Assembly: GCA_035604335.1 (NCBI GenBank)
Contig: DATNIT010000136.1
Coordinates: 1 to 64,000, forward strand
Direction of reading: 5' to 3'
DNA length: 64,000 nt
From: DASZHJ01 sp035604335
GTDB lineage: Bacteria; Pseudomonadota; Alphaproteobacteria; ATCC43930; CGMCC-115725
This document shows positions 24,905 to 33,601 of the stretch, piece after piece. The notes below the pieces were generated by a model. The model worked only from the letters and a program-made list of their open reading frames with translations, was not told where the DNA came from and did not search any database. Positions within the stretch are counted from its first letter, which is position 1. Every line of letters begins with the position of its first letter. The position numbers were made by a program, and so were the translations under genes.

Positions 24905-26775
24905 TGGGCAGCCTCGAGATGTTGGGCGGCGGCTTGGACGAAATGTCCGCCGCCGATGTCGATCAGCTCCGGCCGGTGGCCGGCATCGACCCGGAACGGC
25001 AGCGGCCAGGCCGCGGGGTCGGAGGCTTTGTCCTCCATCAGCCCCGCGAAATCGAGCCGATGATCGAGATCGGGCGCGGGCACGGCGGAGAGCAGCGCCT
25101 GGGTGTAGGGGTGCATGGGATTGCGGAACAGCGAGGCGCGGGGCGCCAGCTCGACCAAGCGCCCGCGGCACATGACCGCGATGCGGTCGGCGATGTAATC
25201 GACCACAGCGAGGTTGTGCGAGATGAAGAGATAGGTGAGGCCGAGCTGTGCCTTCAGGTCCTTGAGCAGGTTCAGGATCTGCGCCTGGATCGAGACGTCG
25301 AGGGCGGAGACCGGCTCGTCGCAGATCAGCAGGTCGGGCCGCAGGGCCAAGGCGCGCGCGATTCCGATGCGTTGGCGCTGGCCGCCGGAGAAGCTGTGCG
25401 GATAGCGCTTCAGGTACCGCACGTCGAGCCCGACCAGCGTCACCAGCTCCTTCACCATCTCGCGGCGCTGCTCGGGAGTGCCGATGCCGTGGATCACCAG
25501 GGGCTCGCTGATGATGTCGTAGACGGTCATACGCGGATTGAGCGAGCCGAAGGGGTCCTGGAACACGAACTGCACGCGCCGCCGGAACAGAGTCTTCATC
25601 TTGCCCTTGAGGGCGAGCACGTCCACGGGCTTGCCCTCATCGTAATAGGTGACCTCGCCGGCATCGGGAGAGAGCGCCCCCAGCAGCATCTTGCTGAGCG
25701 TGGTCTTGCCGCAGCCGCTCTCGCCCACCAGGCCGAGGCACTCCCCGCGCTCGATCGCGAGGCTCACGTCGTCGACCGCCTTGAACCGGGCCCCGCCGCT
25801 CCCGCCGAAGAATCCCTGCCTGCGGATGTCGAAGCCCTTGGTCAGGTGATCCACCGTGAGGAGCGGCCCGGCAGCGAGCGCCTGCGTACGCGCCTTCATG
25901 AGATAGCCGGCGCTGGCATGCGGGATCTCGCGGATCGGGACCAAGCGCTCGCCGGGCTTCATGTCGAAGCGCGGCACCGCGCGCAGGAGGGCCTTGAGGT
26001 AGGGGTGCTCGGGCGCGCGGAAGATGTCGTCGATGGTGCCGCTCTCCACCACGGCGCCGTGGTACATCACAGCGACCTCCTCGGCGACGTTGGCAACCAC
26101 GCCGAGATCGTGGGTGATCAGCAGCACCGCCATGTCGAGCTCGCGCTGCAGATCGTGGATCAGTTTCAGGATCTGCGCCTGGATCGTCACGTCGAGCGCG
26201 GTGGTGGGCTCGTCCGCGATCAGCAGCGCCGGCCGGCACACCAGCGCCATCGCGATCATGGCGCGTTGCCGCAAGCCGCCCGAGAGCTCGAAGGGATAGG
26301 TCTTGAGCGCCTTCTTGGGATCGGGAAAACCCACCAGGCGCAGCATCTCCGCGGTGAGATCCAGCGCCACCTCGCGCGTCACGTCGCGATGCAGCTCGAG
26401 GGCCTCGCTCACCTGGTTGCCCACCGTGTGCAATGGCGAGAGCGAGGTCATGGGCTCCTGGAAGATGATGGAGATCTGGCCGCCGCGGATCTGGCGCATC
26501 GGCCTGCCGTCGCGGTCGAGGCTTGCGATGTCGACCGTCTTGCCGGGCGTGCGCGGATCGGAGAACAGGATCTCGCCTTTGGAGATGCGGCCGACCTGCG
26601 GCAGGATGCCCATGATCGCCTGGCTCACCACCGTCTTGCCGGAGCCGGACTCGCCCACGATCGCCATCGTCGCGCCCTGGCGTACGCGGAACGAGGCGCC
26701 GCGTACGGCGTGAATGATGCCCTCGGGGACGTGGAACTCGACGTGGAGGTCGCGGACGAGGAGGAGGTCGGTCAT
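24901..26775 (-). CDS. Fused double ATPase of peptide-type ABC importer (DppD-DppF fusion)
   Basis: 624 residues with two complete nucleotide-binding domains. NBD1: Walker A GESGSGKT (41-48), signature LSGGLRQR, Walker B LLIADEPTTALD. NBD2: Walker A GESGCGKT (351-358), signature FSGGQRQR, Walker B LLICDEPVSALD. Each half ends in an oligopeptide-type C-terminal extension (HPYLKALLRAVP; HPYTQALLSAVP). It is first in the importer operon, ahead of the binding protein, and 6 nt after the small membrane-protein gene, so it may be co-transcribed with the glycan operon. Confidence 0.94.
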   Translation of the reverse strand: MTDLLLVRDLHVEFHVPEGIIHAVRGASFRVRQGATMAIVGESGSGKTVVSQAIMGILPQVGRISKGEILFSDPRTPGKTVDIASLDRDGRPMRQIRGGQISIIFQEPMTSLSPLHTVGNQVSEALELHRDVTREVALDLTAEMLRLVGFPDPKKALKTYPFELSGGLRQRAMIAMALVCRPALLIADEPTTALDVTIQAQILKLIHDLQRELDMAVLLITHDLGVVANVAEEVAVMYHGAVVESGTIDDIFRAPEHPYLKALLRAVPRFDMKPGERLVPIREIPHASAGYLMKARTQALAAGPLLTVDHLTKGFDIRRQGFFGGSGGARFKAVDDVSLAIERGECLGLVGESGCGKTTLSKMLLGALSPDAGEVTYYDEGKPVDVLALKGKMKTLFRRRVQFVFQDPFGSLNPRMTVYDIISEPLVIHGIGTPEQRREMVKELVTLVGLDVRYLKRYPHSFSGGQRQRIGIARALALRPDLLICDEPVSALDVSIQAQILNLLKDLKAQLGLTYLFISHNLAVVDYIADRIAVMCRGRLVELAPRASLFRNPMHPYTQALLSAVPAPDLDHRLDFAGLMEDKASDPAAWPLPFRVDAGHRPELIDIGGGHFVQAAAQHLEAAQ

Positions 26776-26780
26776 GCCTG

Positions 26781-27275
26781 TTACTCGCCGGCGCTGGGAG
26801 CCAAGGGTATGCCAAGCGCGGCGAAGTTCGCCGCGGTTGCCGGCGTGAGCGGGAGCTGCCGGCGCGCCGCCGCCCGGGCGGTACGCTCGGCGATGTCGTT
26901 GAAGCCGTCGATGCGGCTGTCGAGGAGCAGGCGCCCTCCGGCGCCCCGGAGCTTCAGCTCCATCCAGCCGCGCGAGCCATCGCGGCGGGTCGCGAAATAG
27001 CGCAGCGTGACGCCGTCGAGCGCTTCCCAGGTGAGCTGCACCGGAAAGGGCCCGCGCGCGGCGATGCCCTCCTCGCCCACCTCGATCCGGCGCGCGTGCC
27101 GCAGCGCGGTCAAGCCGCCGAAGCACCCGAAAAGAGCCGCGAGGCCGCCGAGCACGCCCTCGACATAGATATTGAGTGGCACCAACACCAAGGGCGCGCC
27201 GGCCAGCATCAGCCCGGCACCCGCGCGGACGTAATCGCCGAGGAGTGCGTCCATGGGGTAGCGATGCTCGCTCAT
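26781..27275 (-). CDS. Small membrane protein with PH-like soluble domain
   Basis: 164 residues. Two adjacent hydrophobic segments (about 18-52, AGLMLAGAPLVLVPLNIYV and GGLAALFGCFGGLTAL) precede a beta-rich stretch (RRIEVGEEGIAARGPFPVQLTWEALDGVTLRYFATRR), the pattern of bacterial PH-domain membrane proteins. Its start overlaps the stop of the deacetylase-like gene by 4 bp, tying it to the glycan operon. No function can be assigned. Confidence 0.7.
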   Translation of the reverse strand: MSEHRYPMDALLGDYVRAGAGLMLAGAPLVLVPLNIYVEGVLGGLAALFGCFGGLTALRHARRIEVGEEGIAARGPFPVQLTWEALDGVTLRYFATRRDGSRGWMELKLRGAGGRLLLDSRIDGFNDIAERTARAAARRQLPLTPATAANFAALGIPLAPSAGE

Positions 27276-28075
27276 AATGCCGCAAACAGTTGTGGGATCG
27301 GCACGAAACTCGCGGCGCGATGCCGCCGCACGGTCGCGACCAGCCGGCGCAGGAAGCGCTCGGTCGTTGTGTCCTGTATGAGGTGATGGGTCAGGATACC
27401 CGTGGGTTCATCGGCGTCGACAGCGGACAGGAAACGACTCCGCAGATGGCGGAGCACGAGAGCAAGCGCCGTTGCCTCGCCGACGAAGCCCCGGCTGCCG
27501 TGCCAGTCCACGAGGTCCACGTGAACGTTGACCACCCGCAGGCCGGCGACCGGCGTTGCCTCCCGTCGCGGACCCGCGATCGAAAGCCCGGTGATGCCGA
27601 TCTCCGGCAGTCGCGGCACTAGATCCGGCCCGATCCGGTTCCACGGTGGCACCAGCACGCCGAGGGCGTGCGGGCCGAAGAGCGCCCGCAACCGCTCGCG
27701 GCCGAGCCGGAGCTCGTCGAGTCTTTGGCTCAGGGGCCGATGTGCGCCGAGCTCCGATTTGCGCTCTCCGGCGGGCGCGTGATTGGCATGGCGCCAGCCG
27801 TGCTGGAGCACCGTCGCGTTGGGGGCACGGGCAAGCCGGTCGGCGAGGGCGGACTCGACCTCTCCGGGGATCACGGCGGTCGCGATCGGCGTGTCCTCGG
27901 CAAGCGCAAGCAGTCGGTCGAGGGCCGGCGTGGCGGCTGCCGCATCGTCGTCGCGCCACCAGAAGCTCGCGGTTCGGCCCGCCCCCTGCCAGAGGTCGAG
28001 CTCGGCCTTGAGCGCGGCCCATCCGGAATCCACCGCAGCGGCGGTCATCGACGGGTGCGTTCCAAGGCCGGTCAT
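27272..28075 (-). CDS. Polysaccharide-deacetylase-like protein
   Basis: About 267 residues from the ATG at 28075; 28102 and 28048 are alternative starts, and none has a good ribosome-binding site. Motifs of the NodB-like fold: FWWRDDDAAA (metal Asp region), LQHGWRHANHAP (His pair), VPPWNRIGPDL and GILTHHLIQD. Such enzymes remove acetyl groups from glycans; the substitutions around the His motif leave activity open. It lies within a run of glycosyltransferase genes and is coupled to the membrane protein downstream. Confidence 0.75.
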   Translation of the reverse strand: MTGLGTHPSMTAAAVDSGWAALKAELDLWQGAGRTASFWWRDDDAAAATPALDRLLALAEDTPIATAVIPGEVESALADRLARAPNATVLQHGWRHANHAPAGERKSELGAHRPLSQRLDELRLGRERLRALFGPHALGVLVPPWNRIGPDLVPRLPEIGITGLSIAGPRREATPVAGLRVVNVHVDLVDWHGSRGFVGEATALALVLRHLRSRFLSAVDADEPTGILTHHLIQDTTTERFLRRLVATVRRHRAASFVPIPQLFAAL

Positions 28076-28147
28076 GCCGGGAGTATAGCCATGGTCATGC
28101 ATGGCTCCCAAGCGTCGGGCACAGGGATCGTCGATAAATTCCTGCAA

Positions 28148-29329
28148 TCATCGGTGGGGGCTCGGTCCCATTGCCGCGAATTCCGCGACGCACTCGGCGG
28201 CGCGACGGGCGCCATCGACGGCCAACGGACCCAAGACCGGCACCGGCGCCTCGAGCGCCCGCTCGATCGCCTGGGCCAGCACGGCGGCACCCTCGGGGCC
28301 GCTGAGCGCGCGCGCATCCACCACGTGAACCAGCCCCCGCTCGGCGAGGAGCCGCGCTCTCAGCGCCTGCTCGGTCTCGCCCCCCTCGGCAAACGGCACC
28401 ACCACCGCTCGCGTGCCCGCTTGCAGCACATCCAGAATCGTATTGTAGCCGGCTTGGCTTAAAGACACATGACAGTGTCGGAGCAGGTTTTGGAAATCGC
28501 CGCGGAAGCGCTCGAGGACGACGCCTGGGGATAACTTACGAGCGAGGTCGTCATAGTCCTCCTGGGGTAGATTCGGACCCGCGATCAACCGCCAGACACA
28601 ATCCCGCACGGACGTGCGGGGTCGGGCCGTGAGCGCGGCTCTCAGGAGCGGACCTCCCACGGCGCCGCCGCCGGCCGAAACCAGGATTTCGCCTCGACCG
28701 GCGTCGTCCCAATCGGCGGCGGGCTGCACGCGTCCCGCATCCGTGACATAGCCGGTGTAGCGGAGCTTGTCCGCGATCTCTCCGGTCGCGGGAAAGCTCG
28801 CCTCCAGCCTGACCAGACGCGGGTCGCCGTGAACCAGGACGGCATCGATATCGCGGCGAATGCGCTCCGCGATCTGCGAATAGCGCGCGGGATTGCTTTT
28901 CGCGGCGAGGATATCGCGGATAGAGACCAGCACGGCCGCGCGCGGATGGCGTGTCTGCGCCGCGGCGATGAGCGCATCGAGCTCGCCGCGAAAGGCGCGC
29001 CGCCCGAACGGATAGGACTCGATCAGCACCACGTCCGGTCGGACGCGCTCGAACGCGTCGAGCACGAGGGCGCGGCGGCGCTCGTGAAAAGCCGCGTCGA
29101 GCGGTCGACTGTCCGCATCGACGAGAATCTTGAAGCCGCCGTCCCGCGCGCGGGCCGCCGGCAGCTCCCTGACCTCGGCGCCGCCCCAATTCGATCCGAG
29201 CCGTCCGCCGCCCGACAGCACGGTCACCTCGAGACCGAGCGCCGTGGTCTCGCGCGCCACCTGAGCGATGCGTCTGATATGACCGATGCCCAGCAGGTGC
29301 TGAACGTGGAACAGCGCCCGCCGGGTCAC
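28148..29329 (-). CDS. COG4671-like predicted glycosyltransferase (MurG-type GT-B)
   Basis: 393 residues from a GTG at 29329 that overlaps the phosphatase stop by 4 bp. The N-terminus ALFHVQHLLGIGHIRR is the glycine-rich acceptor loop of this family. The C-terminal half has ILVSAGGGAVGGPLL and HCHVSLSQAGYNTILDVLQAGTRAVVVPF, the UDP-sugar-binding side. It resembles the protein at 32325-33539, so the operon carries two distant paralogues. Donor and acceptor unknown. Confidence 0.85.
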   Translation of the reverse strand: MTRRALFHVQHLLGIGHIRRIAQVARETTALGLEVTVLSGGGRLGSNWGGAEVRELPAARARDGGFKILVDADSRPLDAAFHERRRALVLDAFERVRPDVVLIESYPFGRRAFRGELDALIAAAQTRHPRAAVLVSIRDILAAKSNPARYSQIAERIRRDIDAVLVHGDPRLVRLEASFPATGEIADKLRYTGYVTDAGRVQPAADWDDAGRGEILVSAGGGAVGGPLLRAALTARPRTSVRDCVWRLIAGPNLPQEDYDDLARKLSPGVVLERFRGDFQNLLRHCHVSLSQAGYNTILDVLQAGTRAVVVPFAEGGETEQALRARLLAERGLVHVVDARALSGPEGAAVLAQAIERALEAPVPVLGPLAVDGARRAAECVAEFAAMGPSPHR

Positions 29330-29931
29330 GCGCGAGCATCCATCGTCGCCGTGGTGAGCGAGCGATTGAGGCGCACCACGCTCGGCGCGCCGCCGGGCGC
29401 GAGCCGGAACACATGCACTGCGGCCCAGTCGAGCCTGGCCGGCTCGGGATCCACCATGGTCCAGCCGGCCGCGAGCGCCAGGATGGCGCGGATGATGCCT
29501 TTGTGCGTGACGCAGCCAGTGGGCGTGCCCTTGGCGGCGATCTCCGACAGCAGTGGCGCCAGCCGACGTTGTACGGCGCGCGGGCTTTCGCCTCCGGGCG
29601 GCTGCAGGTCGAGACCGCGCGCCTCCATGGCCGCCATTTCCCCGCCCGGCTCCGCGCGCAACTCCGCGACGGTCCGGCCCTCCCAGCGGCCCCAGTCCAT
29701 CTCGATGAGCCTCGGCTCGACCTCGGCGTCGAGGTCGAGCAGCGCGGCGGTCTCGATACAGCGTGCGAGTGGGCTCGTGAGCCAGCGGAGCGCCCGGAGC
29801 TCCGACGGCAAGCGCCAGTTGCCGACCATCGCGCGGCCGGCGGCATGGAGAGGCACATCGAAGCGGCCTTGCAGCCGGTGCTCGCGGGTCCAGGCAGTGG
29901 GACCGTGGCGCAGCAGGGCGAGCAGCGTCAT
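29326..29931 (-). CDS. Histidine phosphatase family protein
   Basis: 201 residues. The RHG motif is at 8-10 (ALLRHGPTAW), the second catalytic Arg/Glu lies in LTSPLARCIETAALL and IEMDWGRWEGRT, and the second His is in CVTHKGIIRAI. This is the branch related to alpha-ribazole phosphatase and phosphoglycerate mutase. It is coupled on both sides to glycosyltransferase genes by 4-bp overlaps, suggesting dephosphorylation of a sugar-phosphate or glycan intermediate. Confidence 0.9.
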   Translation of the reverse strand: MTLLALLRHGPTAWTREHRLQGRFDVPLHAAGRAMVGNWRLPSELRALRWLTSPLARCIETAALLDLDAEVEPRLIEMDWGRWEGRTVAELRAEPGGEMAAMEARGLDLQPPGGESPRAVQRRLAPLLSEIAAKGTPTGCVTHKGIIRAILALAAGWTMVDPEPARLDWAAVHVFRLAPGGAPSVVRLNRSLTTATMDARA

Positions 29932-31076
29932 GGCGCGCTCGCGGGCACGAGATCCCGCAACACCGCGTCGAGGCGCCGTGCGGCGGCGGCGAGGTCGTGG
30001 TTGGCGGCGACCTTCCGGCGCGCCGCGCTGCCCATGCGCGCACGCCGGGTCTCATCGTCGATGAGCACAGCGGTCGCGGCCGAGAACTCGGCGATGTCGC
30101 CCACCGGCACCAGGATGCCGGTGACGCCGTTGGTCACGATGTCGCTGACGCCGCCGGTCTCACCCGCCACCACCGGCAGCCCCGCTGCTTGTGCTTCCAG
30201 GATCGCCAGGCCATAGGCCTCGCCGATCGCGGGCCAAACATAGACGTCGCCCGCCGCCAGCAACTCCGGCACGGCGCTCTCCTCGAGGCGGCCGAGAAAT
30301 CGAACGCGCGTCTTGATTGGCGCCAACGCCGCGATCACTTGCTCGCGCGCCGGGCCATCGCCGGCGACCAGCAGCTGAAACGGCCGATCGAAACAGCGCG
30401 CAAGCGCGGCCCCGAGCAGGCGATAGGACTCGAGCTTCACGTCGGCGCGCATCATCGCGACGGTGACCAGCCAGGGCAGCGCGGGCTCGAGCTTCCAGCG
30501 TTGAGCGAGCCGCGCGCGCGCCGCGCGCCGCCCGGCCACCGCGACTTCGAAGGGCGCGGTGTCGAGAAACGGCAGCAACGCGGTCCAGTGCTCGGGGCGC
30601 GCGAGTACGCGGGCCACGCCCTCGCGATCGGCGCTGTTGAGCCCGATCACGCGGTCGGCGCGCTTGAGCGCCTCGGCGGTCGCGCGGTGGCCGATCTGCC
30701 AATCGCCATCGCGGCGTTTCTCCGCCAGCGACGCCTCCGCCACAACGTAGGGGATGTGCAGCGCCGAGGCCACGCGAGGCCCGATCCAGTCGGGCGCCTT
30801 GTAATAGACGTGATAGGTGAGCCAGAGATCGGGCCGCAGGCTCGGCCGCGCCGCCACGCGGCGGAGATATCGGTCGGCCAGACGCGCACCCAGCGCGCGC
30901 AACCGCGACTGCCGCTCGTGATCGCCGGCGCCCTCTCGGCTGCGCAGGCGGGCCGCCAGAATGGGCTCGTGCCCCGCGGCGGCGAGCGCCGCCATCAGCA
31001 AGCGGGCCATGCGCCGGTCGCCCGAGGGCACCGGATGATCCGGCGGCTTCAGCGGCGCATAGAACGCAATGCGCAT
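29928..31076 (-). CDS. GT4 family glycosyltransferase
   Basis: 382 residues from the ATG at 31076 (MRIAFYAPLKPPDHPVPSGD, a typical GT4 opening). The donor half shows LPWLVTVAMMRADVKLESY, QLLVAGDGPAREQ, VRFLGRLEESAVPELLAAGDVYV, then GEAYGLAILEAQAAGLPVVAG with the E-x7-E pair, and GILVPVGD. Its 5' end overlaps the upstream glycosyltransferase gene by 28 bp. Part of the glycan operon. Confidence 0.9.
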   Translation of the reverse strand: MRIAFYAPLKPPDHPVPSGDRRMARLLMAALAAAGHEPILAARLRSREGAGDHERQSRLRALGARLADRYLRRVAARPSLRPDLWLTYHVYYKAPDWIGPRVASALHIPYVVAEASLAEKRRDGDWQIGHRATAEALKRADRVIGLNSADREGVARVLARPEHWTALLPFLDTAPFEVAVAGRRAARARLAQRWKLEPALPWLVTVAMMRADVKLESYRLLGAALARCFDRPFQLLVAGDGPAREQVIAALAPIKTRVRFLGRLEESAVPELLAAGDVYVWPAIGEAYGLAILEAQAAGLPVVAGETGGVSDIVTNGVTGILVPVGDIAEFSAATAVLIDDETRRARMGSAARRKVAANHDLAAAARRLDAVLRDLVPASAP

Positions 31077-32416
31077 GGCGCCGCAGCCTCCGCCAAGCCG
31101 AATTTGTCCGCCAACCGCTCGATGCCAGCATCGAGCGTGAACCGCGCCCGGACGCGCGCTTCCGCCGCCGTAGCGAGCCGCACGCGCTCCTGCGGATTCC
31201 GGATCAGGCGCTCGAGCACCGCCGCCAGAGCGGGCGGGTCGCCGGGCGGCACCAGCAGCCCCGTCACCTCGGGCTCGATCAGTTCCGCGATGCCGGGGAG
31301 CGCAGTGGCAATGGTCGCAAGCCGCTGGCTCTGTGCTTCCAGGAGCACGTTGGGCAAGCCGTCGCGGTCGCCATCGGCGGCGATGCGGGAGGCCAGCGCG
31401 AAGATATCCGCCTCGCGGTACGCGGCCAGCACGACCTCGTGGGCTTGCGCGCCCCGCCAATCGATGCGCTCGGCGATCCCGAGCGCCGCCGCCTGGCGCT
31501 GCAAGCTCGCCAGCAGCGGGCCGCCGCCGACATGCGTGAAGCGCCACGCGAGGTCATGCGGCAGGAGAGCGAGCGCCGCGAGAAGATCGTCATAGCCTTT
31601 CTTCGCCACCGCGCGCCCGACCGACAGCAGTCGCAGGGGTTCGCCGGCATCGCCGCCGTCGCGCTGATTCGAGCGCCGAGCCGGCGGAGGAAATCGGGTG
31701 CCGTCGAGCCCGTGGTAGATCAAGTCCACCCGGTCGCGCTCTGGCGCGAGACCGCGCAGATGCGCGGCACCTGACTCGGTGCAGGTGACCGCCCAGTCGC
31801 ACTCCGCGAGCTTTTCGCGCTGCTCCCAGGCAGGCGTGGTCCAGATGTCCTTGGCATGCGCCGAGAGCGACCACGGCAAGCCTCGAAGCATGGCGGCATA
31901 GCGCGCGACCGAGGCCGGCGTGTGCATGAAATGCGCGTGCAGCCGCGTCACATCCGCCGGCAGCTCGCGCACGAGCACCAGCGCCTGCCCGAACCGCCGG
32001 ATGCGATTGGGCGTCGGGTCGCGCCGGAGGTCCCGCAAGAAGGCTGCGCGCGCGCGGCGGTAGCCCGGCAACCCTCGGCTCGCGCGCCAGCCGGCCAGCA
32101 CGCGCAGAGGCTCGCGCCAGAGGTATTCCGGAAGGTAGAGAACGCTTGCGGCAATCACCGCATGAATCGGATGGCGCTTGGCGTCGGTGGGATGGCGCAG
32201 CGAGACGATGCGGATGTCGAGGCCCAGCGCTTCGAGCGCGCGGATCTCCTGGGCGATGAAAGTCTCCGAGAGGCGCGGATAGCCCTTGAGGACGAAACCG
32301 ACGGCGCCCCTCGCGGGCGATGCTTCAGGCGCGGAAGGCGGCAACGGGAACCCGGGTCGGCCGGCGCCAGCGGCGGAGCCACTGGCGCGCCAGGCGATTG
32401 ACGTTGTCGAGACCAT
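31049..32416 (-). CDS. GT4 family glycosyltransferase (colanic-acid type)
   Basis: Up to 455 residues. The conserved part starts near GFVLKGYPRLSETFIAQEI, the typical opening of the WcaL/ExpE7 group, so the ATG at 32416 (overlapping the upstream gene by 92 bp) is probably too early; an in-frame TTG at 32344 is a better fit but unproven. Other blocks: LHAHFMHTPASVA, LSAHAKDIW, LLSVGRAVAKKGYDDLL, DGLPNVLLEAQSQRL and GLLVPPGDPP. It acts on an unknown exopolysaccharide or glycolipid. Confidence 0.88.
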   Translation of the reverse strand: MVSTTSIAWRASGSAAGAGRPGFPLPPSAPEASPARGAVGFVLKGYPRLSETFIAQEIRALEALGLDIRIVSLRHPTDAKRHPIHAVIAASVLYLPEYLWREPLRVLAGWRASRGLPGYRRARAAFLRDLRRDPTPNRIRRFGQALVLVRELPADVTRLHAHFMHTPASVARYAAMLRGLPWSLSAHAKDIWTTPAWEQREKLAECDWAVTCTESGAAHLRGLAPERDRVDLIYHGLDGTRFPPPARRSNQRDGGDAGEPLRLLSVGRAVAKKGYDDLLAALALLPHDLAWRFTHVGGGPLLASLQRQAAALGIAERIDWRGAQAHEVVLAAYREADIFALASRIAADGDRDGLPNVLLEAQSQRLATIATALPGIAELIEPEVTGLLVPPGDPPALAAVLERLIRNPQERVRLATAAEARVRARFTLDAGIERLADKFGLAEAAAPCALRSMRR

Positions 32417-33539
32417 CCAGCAAGCCCGGCACCACGATCTCTGAAGGCAGGTTCTGCTGCGGCAGGTGCCGCAGCGCCGTGGCCATCACCCGCGGATCGC
32501 GGGCGTCGTTGTCGATCAGCATGCGCACCAATCCCAGCTCCTGGGCGCGCGCGGCGCGGATGTATTGCTCGAGGCGCGGCTGCGTGCGCGGCACGATGAG
32601 CGCGCGCTTGTCGAAGGACAGGATCTCGCAGAACGTGTTGTAGCCGCCCATGGCGACGACCCCTTGGGCGTGGGCGATCAGGCTCTCCATGCGAGCGTCG
32701 AAGGTAATGGCGGAGACGCGCCCCAGCCGCGCCGAGCGCGCCATGAACTCAGCCTGCAGTTCCGGCTGCATGAATGGGCCGAGCACGAAAAAAGCGCGGC
32801 AGGGCAGCTTGGGGTCGTGCTCGTAGGCGGACAGCACCCAGTCGATCAATGCCTCGCCGTCGCCGCCGCCGCCCGGCGTCACCAGCAGGTAGGGCTCATC
32901 GCCGAGACCCGAGAGCTGCGTGCTCGGCGCTTGCGCGCTGCGCTTCAAGTAGCCGGTGTATGTCATCCGCTTGCGCACGCTCTGCGGCAGCCCGATGCCG
33001 GCGAGCGGGTCGCAGATCTGCGGGAGGCCGTAGACCCAGATATCGTCGTAGTATTTCTTCAGCGCCGGCACCACTTTCTTGCGCGACCATTCGGGACCCA
33101 GCTGCGACGGCTCGTCCATGACGTCGCGCAATCCGAGCACGATCGGCGTGCCGCGCCGGCGCAATAGTTCGAGCGTCGGACCCACCTCGCCGCGCAAGCC
33201 CAGCGGTTCTTTGTCCACGATGAAGAGGTCGGGATCGAAGATGTCGGCGGTATGCTGGATGATCGAGGCGCGCATCTCCAGCGTCTCCTCGATCGCGATG
33301 TGCAGGTTGAGCGAGGTGTACTCGCCGTCGCGGAGCTTGATGACGCCGGGCACCCGGACGAAATCCACCCGGGCGCGAAAATCGAAGCTGCCAATGATGG
33401 GCGAGCCCGATAGGATCAGGACGGAGAGGTCCTTATCCTCCTCCACCAGCGCATGGGCGATCGCTCGGCAGCGGCGGAGGTGGCCGAGACCGAAGGTGTC
33501 ATGACTATAGATAAGGACGCGCTTATGCCGTTCGGTCAT
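32325..33539 (-). CDS. COG4671-like predicted glycosyltransferase (MurG-type GT-B)
   Basis: 404 residues, first gene of the glycan operon. N-terminus RVLIYSHDTFGLGHLRRCRAIAHAL (acceptor loop), central SFDFRARVDFVRVPGV and IVLGLRDVMDEP, C-terminal LLVTPGGGGDGEALIDWVL and GVVAMGGYNTFCEILSFDKRAL (UDP-sugar side). It is divergent from the ABC exporter gene across only 62 bp, so one control region serves both directions. It is a distant paralogue of the 28148-29329 protein. Confidence 0.87.
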   Translation of the reverse strand: MTERHKRVLIYSHDTFGLGHLRRCRAIAHALVEEDKDLSVLILSGSPIIGSFDFRARVDFVRVPGVIKLRDGEYTSLNLHIAIEETLEMRASIIQHTADIFDPDLFIVDKEPLGLRGEVGPTLELLRRRGTPIVLGLRDVMDEPSQLGPEWSRKKVVPALKKYYDDIWVYGLPQICDPLAGIGLPQSVRKRMTYTGYLKRSAQAPSTQLSGLGDEPYLLVTPGGGGDGEALIDWVLSAYEHDPKLPCRAFFVLGPFMQPELQAEFMARSARLGRVSAITFDARMESLIAHAQGVVAMGGYNTFCEILSFDKRALIVPRTQPRLEQYIRAARAQELGLVRMLIDNDARDPRVMATALRHLPQQNLPSEIVVPGLLDGLDNVNRLARQWLRRWRRPTRVPVAAFRA

Positions 33540-33601
33540 TTGCTCCCCTTCAGCGCGACGCCCCTATATCGCACAGGTCAGGTCGGCTAGAAATCCATTT
33601 C